A stretch of 37,467 nucleotides of DNA from NCBI GenBank assembly GCA_036897095.1, contig JAYMSP010001019.1, forward strand, positions 1 to 37,467, written 5' to 3'. The position numbers and the translations under genes are program-made. The notes below the pieces were generated by a model. It made no database searches and was not told the origin of the DNA. It worked only from the letters and a program-made list of their open reading frames with translations. This stretch comes from Plantago elongata. Taxonomy: Eukaryota > Streptophyta > Magnoliopsida > Lamiales > Plantaginaceae. Positions within the stretch are counted from its first letter, which is position 1. Each line of letters begins with the position of its first letter. Positions 1-11,457 of the stretch are shown one piece after another.

Positions 1-1048
1 TGCTAAAGAGTTCTTTCAAGATGTTGAATGCAAATGGGTGATGCTGGACTTGATGAGATTGTTCAAGATTCTTCTATTATTGTTGTTATTGTGGTTCTTG
101 GCTTCTTGCTGCTCAATCTCTCTGCTTCTCCTCTTTATGTTTTTGTGGAAAATGGCAGAGCTGTCCAGTGAATCGTAGGTGGTGGAAAATTGGGGACTTT
201 TAACAATTTTCTAAAAATTAGGTAAGAGGCTGTTTGGTTTTAGGGAAAGTTACTGTAGCAACTTATTTAGTCAAACGAAAAAACGAATTTATGGACCTGA
301 ATGTAATTGTTGATCTGAGTGGAATCATCTGCAACATAGACATCCTACCGGGGGCCCCTATGTAATTTTCCCATAGATTTATGTAGTTAATTTAAGTATT
401 TTGTGATATTATTTCCATACTCAAAATCATATGATAAGATCACATCCCCCGAATACGTCTGGCATTTTGATCCGCTACTATATGAGTAACTAGTGTGCGC
501 ACAAGAACATCTCCAAGGATTCATAAAAGCGTAGGCAAGAACTACAAGAAACTTGAACGAGCATTACCACTGGGCTCTAGCTATAGTCATTGCGAAACCA
601 CTACACTGCTAACACACCACTAAGCAGAAGCAAAAATCACAGATGATCGAATACTTCTTCACTTGGCAAATTAAGGACTGCACTACATTCCTAGAATATA
701 TACTTTTTTTCTTGGTTTTTACTAGATGGAGTTGTCTATTCAGCTCTCAAAAGCATCCGAGATCTTAATAAGCTTCAACTATGTGCTCACAATTAGGCTA
801 ACAAGACCCACAGAGAAAGAAACTAGAGTTTTAACTGCATGATCTGAAGTTAATCAATAAAATTATACAGCACTAGCAGTGTTACAAACTTACAATGCAT
901 ATCTTCTTCACCAGCAAATACAAAGGAGGCTCTCCTATAAATAGACAAAAATCTCGTTGAAACTTACAAAGTTACTGAAAGCTCCAAGCAGGGAAACACA
1001 GCTTTGTAATTACCAAATGAGACAAGGGAGGTATAGTACAGTTCAAAT
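1..1048. other. Left-edge region without a supported gene
   Basis: No coding region can be supported here. On the + strand one frame is open from the edge to a TAG near 176-178, but its product is mostly a leucine run created by TTA/TTG/CTT repeats. On the - strand the same stretch reads as an A/C-rich, CAA/AAT-repeat sequence with stops in all frames, which fits the 5' leader of a leftward gene lying outside the window. Positions about 900-1048 probably hold the 3' UTR of the neighbouring RPS21 gene. Confidence 0.4.
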
Positions 1049-3242
1049 TCAGTAGGGGAGACCACTGACAGCATAATCCCAGTTATCGTTTTCATCATCA
1101 TTGTCCTTGGCAGCCTCCGCCGCGGCCGCTTGCTCATCAGTGGAATCGGTTCTTACAAAAGGGCGTCTGTTCAAATTATCAATAAGATTAGTGTGTCAAC
1201 CATCATTAATCAATACTCTATTTGCAATTCCCTCGAACATATCCATAAGCAGAAAAGACAATACACCTTAAATGAAATATTGTGTAATAATAACATTTAG
1301 CAGCAAGGCAACTAAACCCAAATACTGCCATTAGCTTGCTGCATGGAAGCATAGTAAATTGAAAATTACAAAATCCACATTGACACCGCAATGACAGAGA
1401 CAGATGGAATGGAACATTCTTCCCAAGCTCTATGACCCCTGGCTAACTGAACTGTGTGTATGAGAATTCATATCATGTGCACGTGATTGGGTGATGCATA
1501 CAATCCTCAACCATATACTCTATGAATACTCAACAGTTCCTCGGAAAAAAAGTGGAACAGACAATAGAAAAGCATCAGGCAGTAAGCAAGAAGCAACACC
1601 AACACAGAATTTTAGAACTGGAATGAGCCTATAATCATTAACTCTACAAGTACATGTTTAAGCTCAGTGGAGCTCATAGCTGAGGTGAGTAACAAGAAGG
1701 CCTGCAAATAAGAACAAATACATGCAGACAGTGGACCACATAGATGAAAGGAAATGGACATATTTTACGTTTTCTTTTTTTGGATAAGAACAGACTTTGT
1801 TTGGTTAAGAACAGATAGTCATTTCTATAGAACTGTAAACACTAAATAGTTGTAAGCCTAATGCCGTACTCACTGGCCTAATGCAGAACTCACTGAGTTA
1901 TAACAGCACCTAGTATTTTGGACTTTGGAGTCTCACGATGACGTACTTGAATGCCATTAAAGGAATACAAAAATTCAATTGTTCCAAGCAAAATTCTTCA
2001 ACCTCAGTGTGGATAGAATAATCAAGTCACAGATAAGTCTACAGTCTACACTGCTATATCATCTGCATAAGTTTAGTCAAGACTTAAACTGGAACATTGG
2101 TATAAGCTCTTTAACTACGAAGAGCAAAACTAAACCAGCTAAAGCAACAATATGTAGTTAACTTTTATCTGTTATAATAAAAGCAAGACTCAATTACCAC
2201 ACTACACTACCTAGACAAGTCGTTGATCACATCACAAATTCCCTAACTCCACTTCTGGAATCTGTTAGTCATGGTGCGAGTAAATATAACATTGTCTCGA
2301 CTAGAAATGAATTTGCTAAGGTACTGCTAGTCTGCTGCACAACCGTTGAAATAAAGAGCTCATAAACTAGCTGATTTATGGAAATTTCAAGTATATTAGC
2401 CCAGTCGATTTACTAAATATGGATATAGAATATAATAACAAACAAGTAGCTTGTAACTTAGTTAGATAGGTCGGGGTTCGAGTCACCTATGTCGTTTAAA
2501 AAAAAAAAGCTTATAATGCACCAGCTTGGTGCTCAACTAGTATATTCATTTCATTCAAATCTTCAATCAATATAATCTAACTTGAAATCGAGTAGGTAAT
2601 CGCTTCCAAAAACAACCTACATTCACCTATCATCCAACTCATCACTATGCATACTACATCACCACCATCCTCAAACACCCCCAAATTCCACCTCAATTAA
2701 CCACTGTACCGCTAATCCTAACAACAGGCACAGTCAACTACTATTAGCTTCCATTAGAGCAATCAATAACAGTAACAATTCAAAATTCAATCAACGGACA
2801 GAAGCATGTGACGAGCAATCAGAAAGTACCTGCGGCGATTACGCTTGGCAGCCTCACGAGTCTTTCGCTTGTACTTATCCTGCTTATTCTCATAGTAACG
2901 GCGTCGTTTACACTCCTGAATAATACCGGCTCGCATAACCTCCCTCCTGAACCTGCCGAGCAGCTTCTCCTCCGGCTCCTCATCGTCCACAACCAACTGC
3001 ACGTTGTACGTCGAACCACAGTACAGCGTGTTGGAGTACGCTAGCGATGGGCAGACGACTGATAACACATCCTGCTGGTGCTGGTGCTGCAATTCATTGG
3101 TCTGGATCAGTGGGGTCCGCTTCGAGGAGGACTCGACGGAGTGGTGCGGTGGTGGAGGAGCGACTGACGGTGGCTTGGAGCTTGGAGTGAAGATGGAGGA
3201 GAAGAGGTTCGCTATGGATGAGGTTGCTGCTGTTAGCGCCAT
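1049..3242 (-). CDS. RPS21: Plastid 30S ribosomal protein bS21 (GHS1-like)
   Basis: Nuclear gene for the small-subunit protein bS21 of the chloroplast ribosome, which acts in plastid translation initiation; Arabidopsis GHS1 mutants are glucose hypersensitive. CDS complement(join(1049..1166, 2830..3242)), 531 nt, 176 aa. Exon 1 encodes a serine/proline-rich transit peptide (about residues 1-60), then the S21 core from NVQLVVDDEEPEEKLLGRF through the very basic RRRYYENKQDKYKRKTREAA stretch. Exon 2 encodes an acidic tail ending in NWDYAVSGLPY. The donor (AG|GTACTT at 2830/2829) and acceptor (ACAG|A at 1167/1166) rejoin an arginine codon. Without splicing the exon-1 frame runs on to 2787 with a non-family end. 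Length and tail fit plant plastid bS21. Two TGGGCC/GGCCCA motifs lie about 100-170 nt upstream. Confidence 0.93.
2420..2508 (+). repeat. Possible tRNA-derived SINE fragment in the RPS21 intron
   Basis: A pol III B-box-like GGTTCGAGTC at 2475-2484 is followed after about 13 nt by a run of 11 A (2498-2508), as at the tail of a plant SINE. An A box upstream is not convincing, so this is at best a degraded or truncated copy. It sits in the 1.66 kb intron (1167-2829), where I see nothing else. Confidence 0.3.
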
Positions 3243-3342
3243 TCTATGTCTTCAAGCAATGAAGATGATGATGATAGTTATCTGGAGATAGATAAGTGAA
3301 AGAGGATTCTGGAAATTGGGCGAAATTCAGATAAGATCACTT

Positions 3343-3410
3343 TGGGCCTTTGCCTTGTGGTGTATTTGGTCCTTTGCTGTCTTTGGTCCGTTATGGTTTC
3401 TATTGGCCCA
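3343..3410. promoter_or_regulatory. Two Site II-type motifs upstream of RPS21
   Basis: TGGGCC at 3343-3348 and GGCCCA at 3405-3410 lie 101-168 nt upstream of the RPS21 start codon. TGGGCY (Site II) elements are known binding sites for TCP factors and are common in promoters of ribosomal-protein and organelle-biogenesis genes. The motifs are seen; function is inferred. Confidence 0.45.
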
Positions 3411-6400
3411 ACATGGTTTGCAAAACCCCCAGCAATTTCTTTGAAAATTGTAGTCCAATTCGACTTATAGTGTATGTGATAAGCCAACTATACCGTTGAT
3501 AGATTATATTTTTTTGAATTTTTTTAGTGGAATTGCACTTCATATACATATTTATTGGAGTCACAAGGTGGTGTAGTAAAATGAAGCTGGTGTGGCAGGG
3601 GAGGGGGATGTGCAGGTCCTTGATGGAGGTCCTTATAAAAAGTGTTGTTTCAATATTGTAATTTATTTAACACTTCTTTTTTATTGTGCAACAATATAGT
3701 AAGTCCTCAATTATCATACTAAAGTGTCATTTCACTCGTTAATATCGTTCACTATTGCAATTTGTTAAGCACCTCTTCTCGACGTAGTCTATCTTATGAA
3801 TTAGGTAGGTTCTTTGAATTTTTCATCAAAAAAGTCATGTTATTTGCACACCAAGCTGGTAATAAGCTAGCTAGCTTAATAACTTACCTCAGATTCATCT
3901 AATTTCTAGATGTCAACTAGGAAATGTCTTCTGGGATCTGGGAGTACAAGTTACATACTTGCATACTAACCGCACAACAAACATGATTTGTTACCTATTC
4001 CACTAAGAACTGCTGACTTTTTTGTACATTATATCCATGGCGCTAGAAAATTATGCAAATTATGAAGGCGTGCAATTAAATTTGTTTAAGCTCAATTTCC
4101 TGATGGTTAATAACATACTGAGTGTCATTATATTGATCACTTCATACTGAAATTAACGAGGGGTATTGATCTCAAACTTTAGTTACCACACCATATGCTG
4201 AGTTCCTATGAAGTGCTTCATGTGCTCTAATTAATTGGATGATGAAAGTAGACAAGAGTTGCGACTTTTTTACTGCCAATTTTATAAATTATGTTATTGT
4301 AATGTATTTTGTACCAACAGATGATTTAATATTCCAGGAGGCACAGTTAATATATACTTATTATTAGTGATTGTGATATGGCTCTTAAGGAGTCCCATAA
4401 GGTCCATGATAATAATCCAGTACGGAAGCAACTTGCAGCTTTGTGATCATTAGGTCCATTACCACTTACATGCATAGATCTTCATGGATTAGCCCTTTCA
4501 GTAAGATCAAAGTCCATTACCCTCTTACACAAGTGGCATTCACGGTCTCCTCTTCCCATGTACTAAACCCTTCTTACTTTAAATCTTCGGAACGATTATT
4601 ATACAACACGTACTCTATATATTGCACTTAAATGTACAATATCTTAACCTACTAAGAGTCATTACAACAAGTCTTAAGGAAGAAAATAAGGAAGAAAATG
4701 TTAGCTATTCATAATTGCACCATGCAATTAATTATCTGCCATCGATACATGCCTAGAAATTATAAGATCCTCAATTTGCAGAATCAATTGAAACTTTAAA
4801 AGGTTTAATACATAGAACATAGTGGAGTTTTAAAACTATTGATTAACTCTCGCTAAATTCTATAGGATGTCGAAACGTGTTTAGATGAACATGCATATTG
4901 TGGGGTACATTGAAGTGTTTAGAAATTCTATAATGAGGATTTGTTTGTGAAAATGGACTTTTAGGAAAAAGAGGAGAAGGGTGATTTTAAAGAATGTGCC
5001 AATGAAAAGAGTGAATGAAGAGGCAAATATATCAAGTCTGGTTCATGTCCAATTGGGATGTAGTGACAAAAACCTAAGCCAATAGGGTAGGAAATTAGTG
5101 CAAGGGATGCTCATTGTTTAAGGTTAGGGTTAGAGATATTTAAGGCTTTTTGAATACTACTAATCTCTTCCAAATCTGTGGGTTTAATTAAAGCTGACAA
5201 GTTTCACCCAATCCAAGGCATGGAAAATAATATTTTTACGATGATTTAGGACAAAAGAAGTGTTATAAAATTGTGGGAGAATGCAAAGCCTACACGATTA
5301 TTTGTGTTTGTGAGTTGTGACAATGAAATGAAATGTGAAAAGGAGAACCAAAATCAACCCCAAATCCCACCAACTAATCAGTGGACACGCATCACTTCAA
5401 AACCTTTGCTAATCATATTTAATTATGTTATTTCTAGTGATTAGTGATTAGTGAGTGATAAAGAATAACTTATCAAGTGGATGGATGGATTTCCACTTTA
5501 TAGGGTTGTGGTCTGAATTTTACCTCACTTGCTCATTTTCTCATCTTAGGACATTTCTTTAACCATATGTGTTGTTTTTATACGGTTCCTCTAAACACAA
5601 AAACAAAAAAAAAAGTGTTTTTTTTAATAAGGTGACGGTTTGTTGTCTTCTAAACCTAATTAGGAAGATGTGTTAGTTACTAAACACTAGCAAAGAATAT
5701 GGAATAATTGATATGAAATATAACAACTTGCATAACTAGCACATCAATATTTGAACTTTTGAGTTTTGAGCTATTATGGCATGAGAAGTTAAAACAATAA
5801 TTTAATAGTGGTGTAATATTGGCCACTTTGATGGGGGTGAACATAGATCTAATTTTGGATTTTGGAACATCCAACGTGTGATACAATTTGAAATTGTGTG
5901 TGAATCTTACATTTTATTTATTATTCTAAACAATTCTTAACAAACTTGAAAAGAAGACATGACATTTCTACCCTTGAAATTGTTGTTGTCCTGGTCAAGT
6001 TTGTAGATTGGGGTAGCGAAATCCCCATTAACCATTTGGCACTCCTCCCGGATTGACAACCGTCACGCTCTAATATATTTTATGTAAATACTGATTCGAA
6101 TACCCTTCTCCCATGTATAATGTTGACCCCCTACAACCCAGCTACAAGTATTCTTTTAAATGAATTATCAATCAAATGATCGCTTCAAAACAAACACACT
6201 TAATTTCTAAGTGTTTATCAATAAATTTTCGAACTAAAAAACTTTATCCAGTATTAATAGCATTATCAATTGTACTAAATTATTTGAAACTATTTGAACA
6301 TTACCTTAAGAGTCTTTGTCGATATGCTATCATAATCTCGTTTTTTTACTTAATAGAAGATTAAAATATCATATATATTTTATATAATTTCACCCGTAAT

Positions 6401-7828
6401 ATATATATTTTTAAATTCATACTCAAAAGTTAAAACTTAACTCAATTGCTTTTCATGTCGATTAACTTATTAGTTGATAGTTTAGTTATTTTTCTTCATA
6501 ACATAATATCATACCAGTGTAATATAGCTGAATTATTTCAAGAAACAACTATTTTGTAAAGATTAACCGATATATACTATCATAATCGTTTCAAAACCTA
6601 GACCATAAGTCCACATAACTACGTGGATTCAACCATAAGTTCTAATATTCAACTTAATAAGCCGGCCGTTTTCTCCTTTTACGTTTGCTTACCAGGTCAT
6701 CACTTAAGAGTAATAGTTTAACACGCTTATTTGATGGCTAGCATTTCCAAGCAAACTATTGGTCAAGGAGAACCAGTTCATTTTTAGTGCGGTATAAAAG
6801 AGGATATTTGGTCTAATTAATAATAATCATTCTACATTTGATTTGTTGCGTGACTTGTGAGAGTTTGGCCTATGAGGTGAATACGACCGATGTTGATGGC
6901 AAAAAACTGCTGTATGTTCTCGTGTTCAACACCATTTTTGGGTTGGTAGCCGTCCACATGCTCGGGCTGCTACTTTTGGAAATCAAAAGATATTGGTTAC
7001 ATTTGGAATCACATCAAAATTTAATAAATCTTTTTATCAATGTACTTTTCAATTCAGCATGTAAACACAAAAATCTTGAAATCATGTCTTGCAAATCGAT
7101 ATGAACTGTATTTAGCATATATTAAATGAAATTGATCTTCGACTATGGTTTGATTTTGTTAGATTTGGAAAAGTACAAAATCGAACAACTAACAGAAAAA
7201 TTACATCCTAGCATAAAATATATAAAACATCTACTTCATTGTAGGTTTTGATATAATTGATTGGGTCAACTTAGTCGCTTATTGTCTTTTTATCACTTTG
7301 TTAAATTATATTTAGATAAGGACGTCGAATAGGTGAATACCAACTCGATTTCAATATGCCGAAATTTAAAAGAAAACTGCTCCGTTTTCAAGAAAAGTTG
7401 CTTTAGAATTAGGCCTAATTTCATGATCACCACTTAAAACAAGAATCCAGTGTGAAAAATTTTTAAAAAACCCATGATGAATTCTTGGAATTTATTCTCC
7501 AGTGACACAGAAAAGTCAGCTAGCTCTAAATCGTCTCTTGCTAATCACTTTTCAATTTGTTTACAATAATCCGACCTGCTTTCCGAAATCGACGATGCAA
7601 TTCATGTTTCTCCCATTTTTTTCTTCTTCTTCATCATCATTTTTAATAATCTCTCAACCAATCAAAGGGTCCCATTACTCCAGGAATTTCTTCCCTCTTC
7701 ACTATATTATTATATTCCCTCTTATTGCCTCAATGCTTTTTCTTTTCCATTTTCCTGTAATGTGTGTATTATATTCAAGTTTTTGTGTATATGTGCATAA
7801 AAAAAGATAGTCTTTTTCGCCTTTCCTC
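3411..7828. other. Intergenic region, about 4.4 kb, no gene seen
   Basis: AT-rich DNA between the RPS21 promoter and the F-box/kelch promoter. Open frames here are short (under 105 codons), lack recognisable domains and have ordinary AT-rich composition. A short AGTGATT tandem repeat is at about 5437-5460. I see no RNA gene or complete mobile element. The 7502-7810 frame lies in the promoter of the next gene and looks like chance coding. Confidence 0.5.
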
Positions 7829-8566
7829 TATTTATAGGGTTTTGTACAGTCACTAGTGCTTTGGTGGGAGCTCAACTTTTGTGGGTTCTTGGTTTTATGC
7901 CGTGGTAAGCTTCCTTTGTACTGGTTCACTCATTGCCCGCCGGCCTGTGTGTGTGTGTGTGTGTTTTAGTTGTGTTCAATTAATCAATTGTGTGGATTGA
8001 ATAATGGGAATTAATTTGTTTGGTACCTCTTTCTGTTTGATTGATTTTTATGTTGAGTGGTCCATATTGTTGGATTGGTTTAGGTATACGGCGTTTTTAG
8101 AAATGATTTAACAGTATTAGGGGCTTAGGGCCATCACACAAGTTTAGGCATGAAACATGTTTCCATGTGAGCTTTTTAACTTTGAGATGAAGTTTCTCTC
8201 AGTGCTTACTGGGGTTACTGCTTTTGGTTTATGTCATTTTCTCATTTTCTGTTTCCACTTCACATGTAGGGATGCAAGTTTTGATTTTTCCTGTGTTAAG
8301 TTCTCATTTCCTCACATGGTAGATTATATAAGATCATTGGTTATTACCCAGTCCCAGTATGTAAATTAAACTTGTTGAGCATTTGTTTTACGGTGTATAT
8401 GATTCTCTGCGCGAGTGAATCTTGTTCGATCTGATGACTTGGTTGTGCTTTTGAGATGTTTACTAAGTAGGTAAGTTATGTGATATTGGTGATTTGATAG
8501 ACAGTTTCTTTTTATGTGTTTTTAGATGATTATTCAGACGAGTTTTTGGTTCTGATTGTTACGTCA
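7829..8566 (+). promoter_or_regulatory. TATA box and spliced 5' leader of the F-box/kelch gene
   Basis: TATTTATA at 7829-7836 predicts a transcript start near 7860. A good donor (GTG|GTAAGC, intron from 7905) and acceptor (tgtttttag|ATG, ending at 8525) define a leader intron of about 620 nt that contains a (TG)n run. The join would create ATG CCG TGA at the junction and a nine-codon upstream frame at 8526-8555, ending 11 nt before the main start. The open frame that runs into the gene from 8516 crosses the acceptor, so its first 17 codons are probably intron and leader. Confidence 0.55.
7946..7964 (+). repeat. (TG)n microsatellite
   Basis: About nine and a half TG units inside the leader intron of the F-box/kelch gene. 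It is likely length-polymorphic. Confidence 0.8.
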
Positions 8567-9850
8567 ATGGCTGAAGGAAGTACTATAGTTGAAGAAAGGG
8601 AGGAAGGTTTTGAGGAGAATACCGTGTCTGTGAATCAGCATCCTCAGTTTGATCTGAATTTTAGTTACACTGATTGGACCTTTCTTGGTATTTCTAGCCC
8701 CAAAAGGTTAAAGATGAACCAGAGCGGTGATTTGTCCGACAACAGGGTGCCTAGCCCTCCTGGTGTTTTGTCTAGTGAGGAATCTCAGGATGCAGATTAT
8801 TTGTGCATATCATATCTTAGCGACGAGCTGGAAAATTTGATTTTCGCAAGGATTCCAAGGTCAGAGTATTGGAAGTTATGTTTTGTGAACAAGAGATGCT
8901 TGACTCTTCTAAAAAGTGGCGAGCTTTACAAAATCCGGAAAACAGTAGGTTTTAAAGAACCTTCGGTTTTCATGTTTGCGAGTGGAGAAAGCAGTTGGTG
9001 GACATTCGACCGTGAATTCAAGTATCGCTGGAAACTTCCTGTTCTTCCATCGGATCATTGCTTTGCTTCCGGAGATAAAGAATCCATCTGTGCCGGCACT
9101 CATCTCCTTGTTTCAGGCCGGGAGATCTATGGTCTAGTCATCTGGAGGTACGAATTGGCCCAAAACAAATGGTTCAGAGGCCCGTCAATGATTAGCCCAA
9201 GGTGCTTGTTTGCCTCTGCGACATGTGGGGACTGTGCTTATGTGGCTGGAGGGATTGGAGACATGCCTGACAGCAAAGTTTATGATACTGCTGAAAGGTA
9301 CGACCCTGAGAGTGGCTCGTGGAACCCACTCCCCAGGATGAAAAGACGAAGGCAGCTATGCGCAGGTTGTTACATGGATAAAAAGTTCTATGTGATTGGA
9401 GGCAGAAACGAAGACGGTGAGCTAACATGTGGAGAGTTCTTTGATGAAGTAAGTAACCGATGGGTACTTATCCCAGACATGCTGAAAGACGACCCGGTGC
9501 AGTCATCTCATTCACCTCCTCTCCTTGCTGTTGTAAATAACGAGCTTTATTCGCTCGAATCCTCCTCAAACCAGCTGAAGGTGTATCTTAAAAAGACCAA
9601 CACTTGGAAGCTTTTAGGGCTGGTCCCAGTGAGAGCGGATTGTAACCGAGGTTGGGGAGTGGCCTTCAAATCTTTAGGCAACGAGCTTTTGGTAATAGGA
9701 GCTTCGGCTGAGTCTTGTGCTGGAAGTTCAATGGCTATATACGTTTGCTCCCCAAATTGTGATTTGGATGAGCTCCAGTGGAGGCCTCTGGACAGTGGGC
9801 GAAATCGCCTCAGCCATTTTATCTGGAATTGTTCGGTCATGGTAGCTTGA
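8567..9850 (+). CDS. TML: F-box/kelch-repeat protein, TML/HOLT type (miR2111 target)
   Basis: Probable substrate receptor of an SCF E3 ubiquitin ligase. 427 aa from ATG at 8567, uninterrupted. Residues about 1-75 are an acidic N-terminal region; 78-122 form the F-box (LCISYLSDELENLIFARIPR, then YWKLCFVNKR). Kelch blades fill about 175-410, with typical marks such as YVAGGIGD (225-232), AERYDPESGSWNPLPRMKRRR and FYVIGGRNEDG. Length fits the Arabidopsis homologue At3g27150. The coding sequence holds a near-perfect miR2111 complementary site over codons 70-77, the signature that separates the TML/HOLT group from other F-box/kelch proteins. In legumes TML represses nodulation in roots and is down-regulated by shoot-derived miR2111; in non-legumes the homologue is linked to nitrogen and phosphate responses. 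The symbol is assigned by homology and the miRNA site; substrates are unknown. Confidence 0.85.
   Translation: MAEGSTIVEEREEGFEENTVSVNQHPQFDLNFSYTDWTFLGISSPKRLKMNQSGDLSDNRVPSPPGVLSSEESQDADYLCISYLSDELENLIFARIPRSEYWKLCFVNKRCLTLLKSGELYKIRKTVGFKEPSVFMFASGESSWWTFDREFKYRWKLPVLPSDHCFASGDKESICAGTHLLVSGREIYGLVIWRYELAQNKWFRGPSMISPRCLFASATCGDCAYVAGGIGDMPDSKVYDTAERYDPESGSWNPLPRMKRRRQLCAGCYMDKKFYVIGGRNEDGELTCGEFFDEVSNRWVLIPDMLKDDPVQSSHSPPLLAVVNNELYSLESSSNQLKVYLKKTNTWKLLGLVPVRADCNRGWGVAFKSLGNELLVIGASAESCAGSSMAIYVCSPNCDLDELQWRPLDSGRNRLSHFIWNCSVMVA
8779..8799 (+). promoter_or_regulatory. miR2111 target site in the kelch mRNA
   Basis: This 21-nt stretch is complementary to the conserved plant miR2111-5p at 18 positions. 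There is one G:U pair and two mismatches opposite the miRNA 3' end, and the seed and centre pair completely. Slicing would be expected between 8789 and 8790. The site encodes the EESQDAD segment just ahead of the F-box. The miRNA sequence is recalled, not searched. Confidence 0.85.
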
Positions 9851-10860
9851 GAGTCTCTGCATTGGTTGCGAATACTGATTGTGCTTGTTTTTTTTCGTCT
9901 TAATCCGTTTTGTAACATGATCTTTCACTGTATATTGCACTTCCCTTTTCTCTGGCTGGTTGCCAGTTTTCTGCAAGCTTGTTTATCTTTAACCTCATTA
10001 GTCCTCTGGTTCATTCATAAAAAGAAAAGAAGCTCTATCATTTTTAACTCTGTTGTGGTCTGGAATGAGACATAAGAGACACTATAATCTGACAACTCGT
10101 GTTTCTTGTTCAAGCTAAATTCACACAGGTAACATGTTGATCTTATTATTTGAAGCATGGAGAATTGTGCTTGGGGTTATATAGTATTCATGATCCATAT
10201 TTTACTTGAAATCTATTGAACAATTTTCTTTAAGCAGCTTCATATTATGTATAAGAGCAAATATCAGGAAAAGATTTTCCACTGGATTGCAAGAATAGGC
10301 AATATGTTTGAAAACCTTGCACAATGTTTGATGTGTTTTGAGTAGGGGGTATTGTGGGGGTTTGCCTCTTAAAAAATGTGAAGAGAACAAATTGTTAAGA
10401 GAGATGGTTGGATTTCCTTGAACTATGTTATAATGAAGAGTAAAGAGTGACAATCTTTACATGAAAACAAATTAAGGTCTTAGAAAAACTCCAGCTAGAT
10501 TTAAGAATTATTGTTTCGTTTGGTTCGCGAAATCCCGGCCTTAGAGAGTTGAGTTTCAAAATTCCGGTAAGTTTCACGTTTTGCAGTGGGATTTGGAGGG
10601 GCTAGCTGTCCTAGATTTGGAGTCAGGCAACGATGTGATTGGTCGGTTTTGTCTACGTGGCGTCGAAACCCGAATTTTGCAAAACTCAAGTTTCAGCTAG
10701 GCTTGGGGCTCAAATCCAGTCCACCTCAGAAACATGCCATGTGCAGCCTGATATGTTGTGGTCCAACCTACTATTCACTTTGGCCCACATCAATTTGGCA
10801 TACTTTGCAATAGTTTCCGAAAATAGGTCAAATAAAACCACATAAATGGAAAGTCCAATC
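9851..10860. other. 3' flank of the kelch gene and short intergenic region
   Basis: The first 200-300 nt are probably 3' UTR. The rest has no frame with recognisable content. A GGCCCA motif near 10790 and the change to a more GC-balanced sequence from 10500 suggest the promoter of the following HARBI1-like locus. Confidence 0.45.
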
Positions 10861-11457
10861 CAAATGAAGCAGCTCACTGGAACGGGAAGGAGACGCGCGA
10901 AATGGAAGTTACTTGAAGAAATCCGTGATTTTTTCTTCTCTTCTGTAATCGAGTAAGTATGTAGTACGAGAATCGATTTAGTTTGGTTGATGAGTTATAC
11001 ATTTGCGATTTCGAACTCTAATTACTCTATATTCGATTTTCTTAGGGTTTCTTGCAATTTGGGGGGAAATCGGTAGGAGTTCAGTTTGTTGCTCAACTAG
11101 CTTTTTGAAGATTCACCAATCACCGTCCTTTTAAGGTAATTGGCTGAAACTCATTTTGGTTGATTCGATTTTGTTATTCTTGGTTGAGACTTTTCTTTTG
11201 TGTGCTACCTGAAATTGTTTGGGTGATTATTGAAGCATGTTTGTGTTGGTGAATGTATTATATTGGTAAAGAAATGACAGTTGCCTGTTTTAACCTAATT
11301 GCTTGAAGTATGAGACTGTTTTGTAGTTTTGAAATAAAGTAGTAGCCCTCGCAGCAATTAAATTGTTGCATACTGCACACTTAAGTTAATAAGGTGAAAT
11401 GTATGTCAGGTTGCACAATTTAAGTTTAAGAAAGTGGATTTGACACAACAACAACTA
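10861..11457 (+). promoter_or_regulatory. Probable leader region of the HARBI1-like locus
   Basis: An E2F-like GCGCGAAA is at 10895-10902, and a good donor (CGA|GTAAGTAT) starts at 10953. An intron could end at the TTTAAG before 11431, placing the first in-frame ATG at 11458. The frame is open back to a TGA at 11395-11397 without any earlier ATG. Transcription start and leader splicing are inferred only. Confidence 0.35.

Noticed and set aside
41..178. Open frame from the left edge encoding a leucine-rich, membrane-like peptide
   Set aside because: The hydrophobicity comes from TTA/TTG/CTT repeats that read as a CAA/AAT-rich leader on the other strand, and no family resemblance is seen.
6838..7104. 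88-codon frame with a hydrophobic segment
   Set aside because: It does not begin with ATG, has no recognisable domain, and shows the composition of surrounding non-coding DNA.
7502..7810. 102-codon frame with a Phe/Ser-rich run
   Set aside because: It lies directly upstream of the TATA box of the kelch gene and contains CT-rich promoter sequence; no homology is recognised.
8516..8566. Earlier start for the kelch protein
   Set aside because: The first 17 codons run through a splice acceptor (8525), so they are probably intron and leader; the ATG at 8567 gives the normal length.
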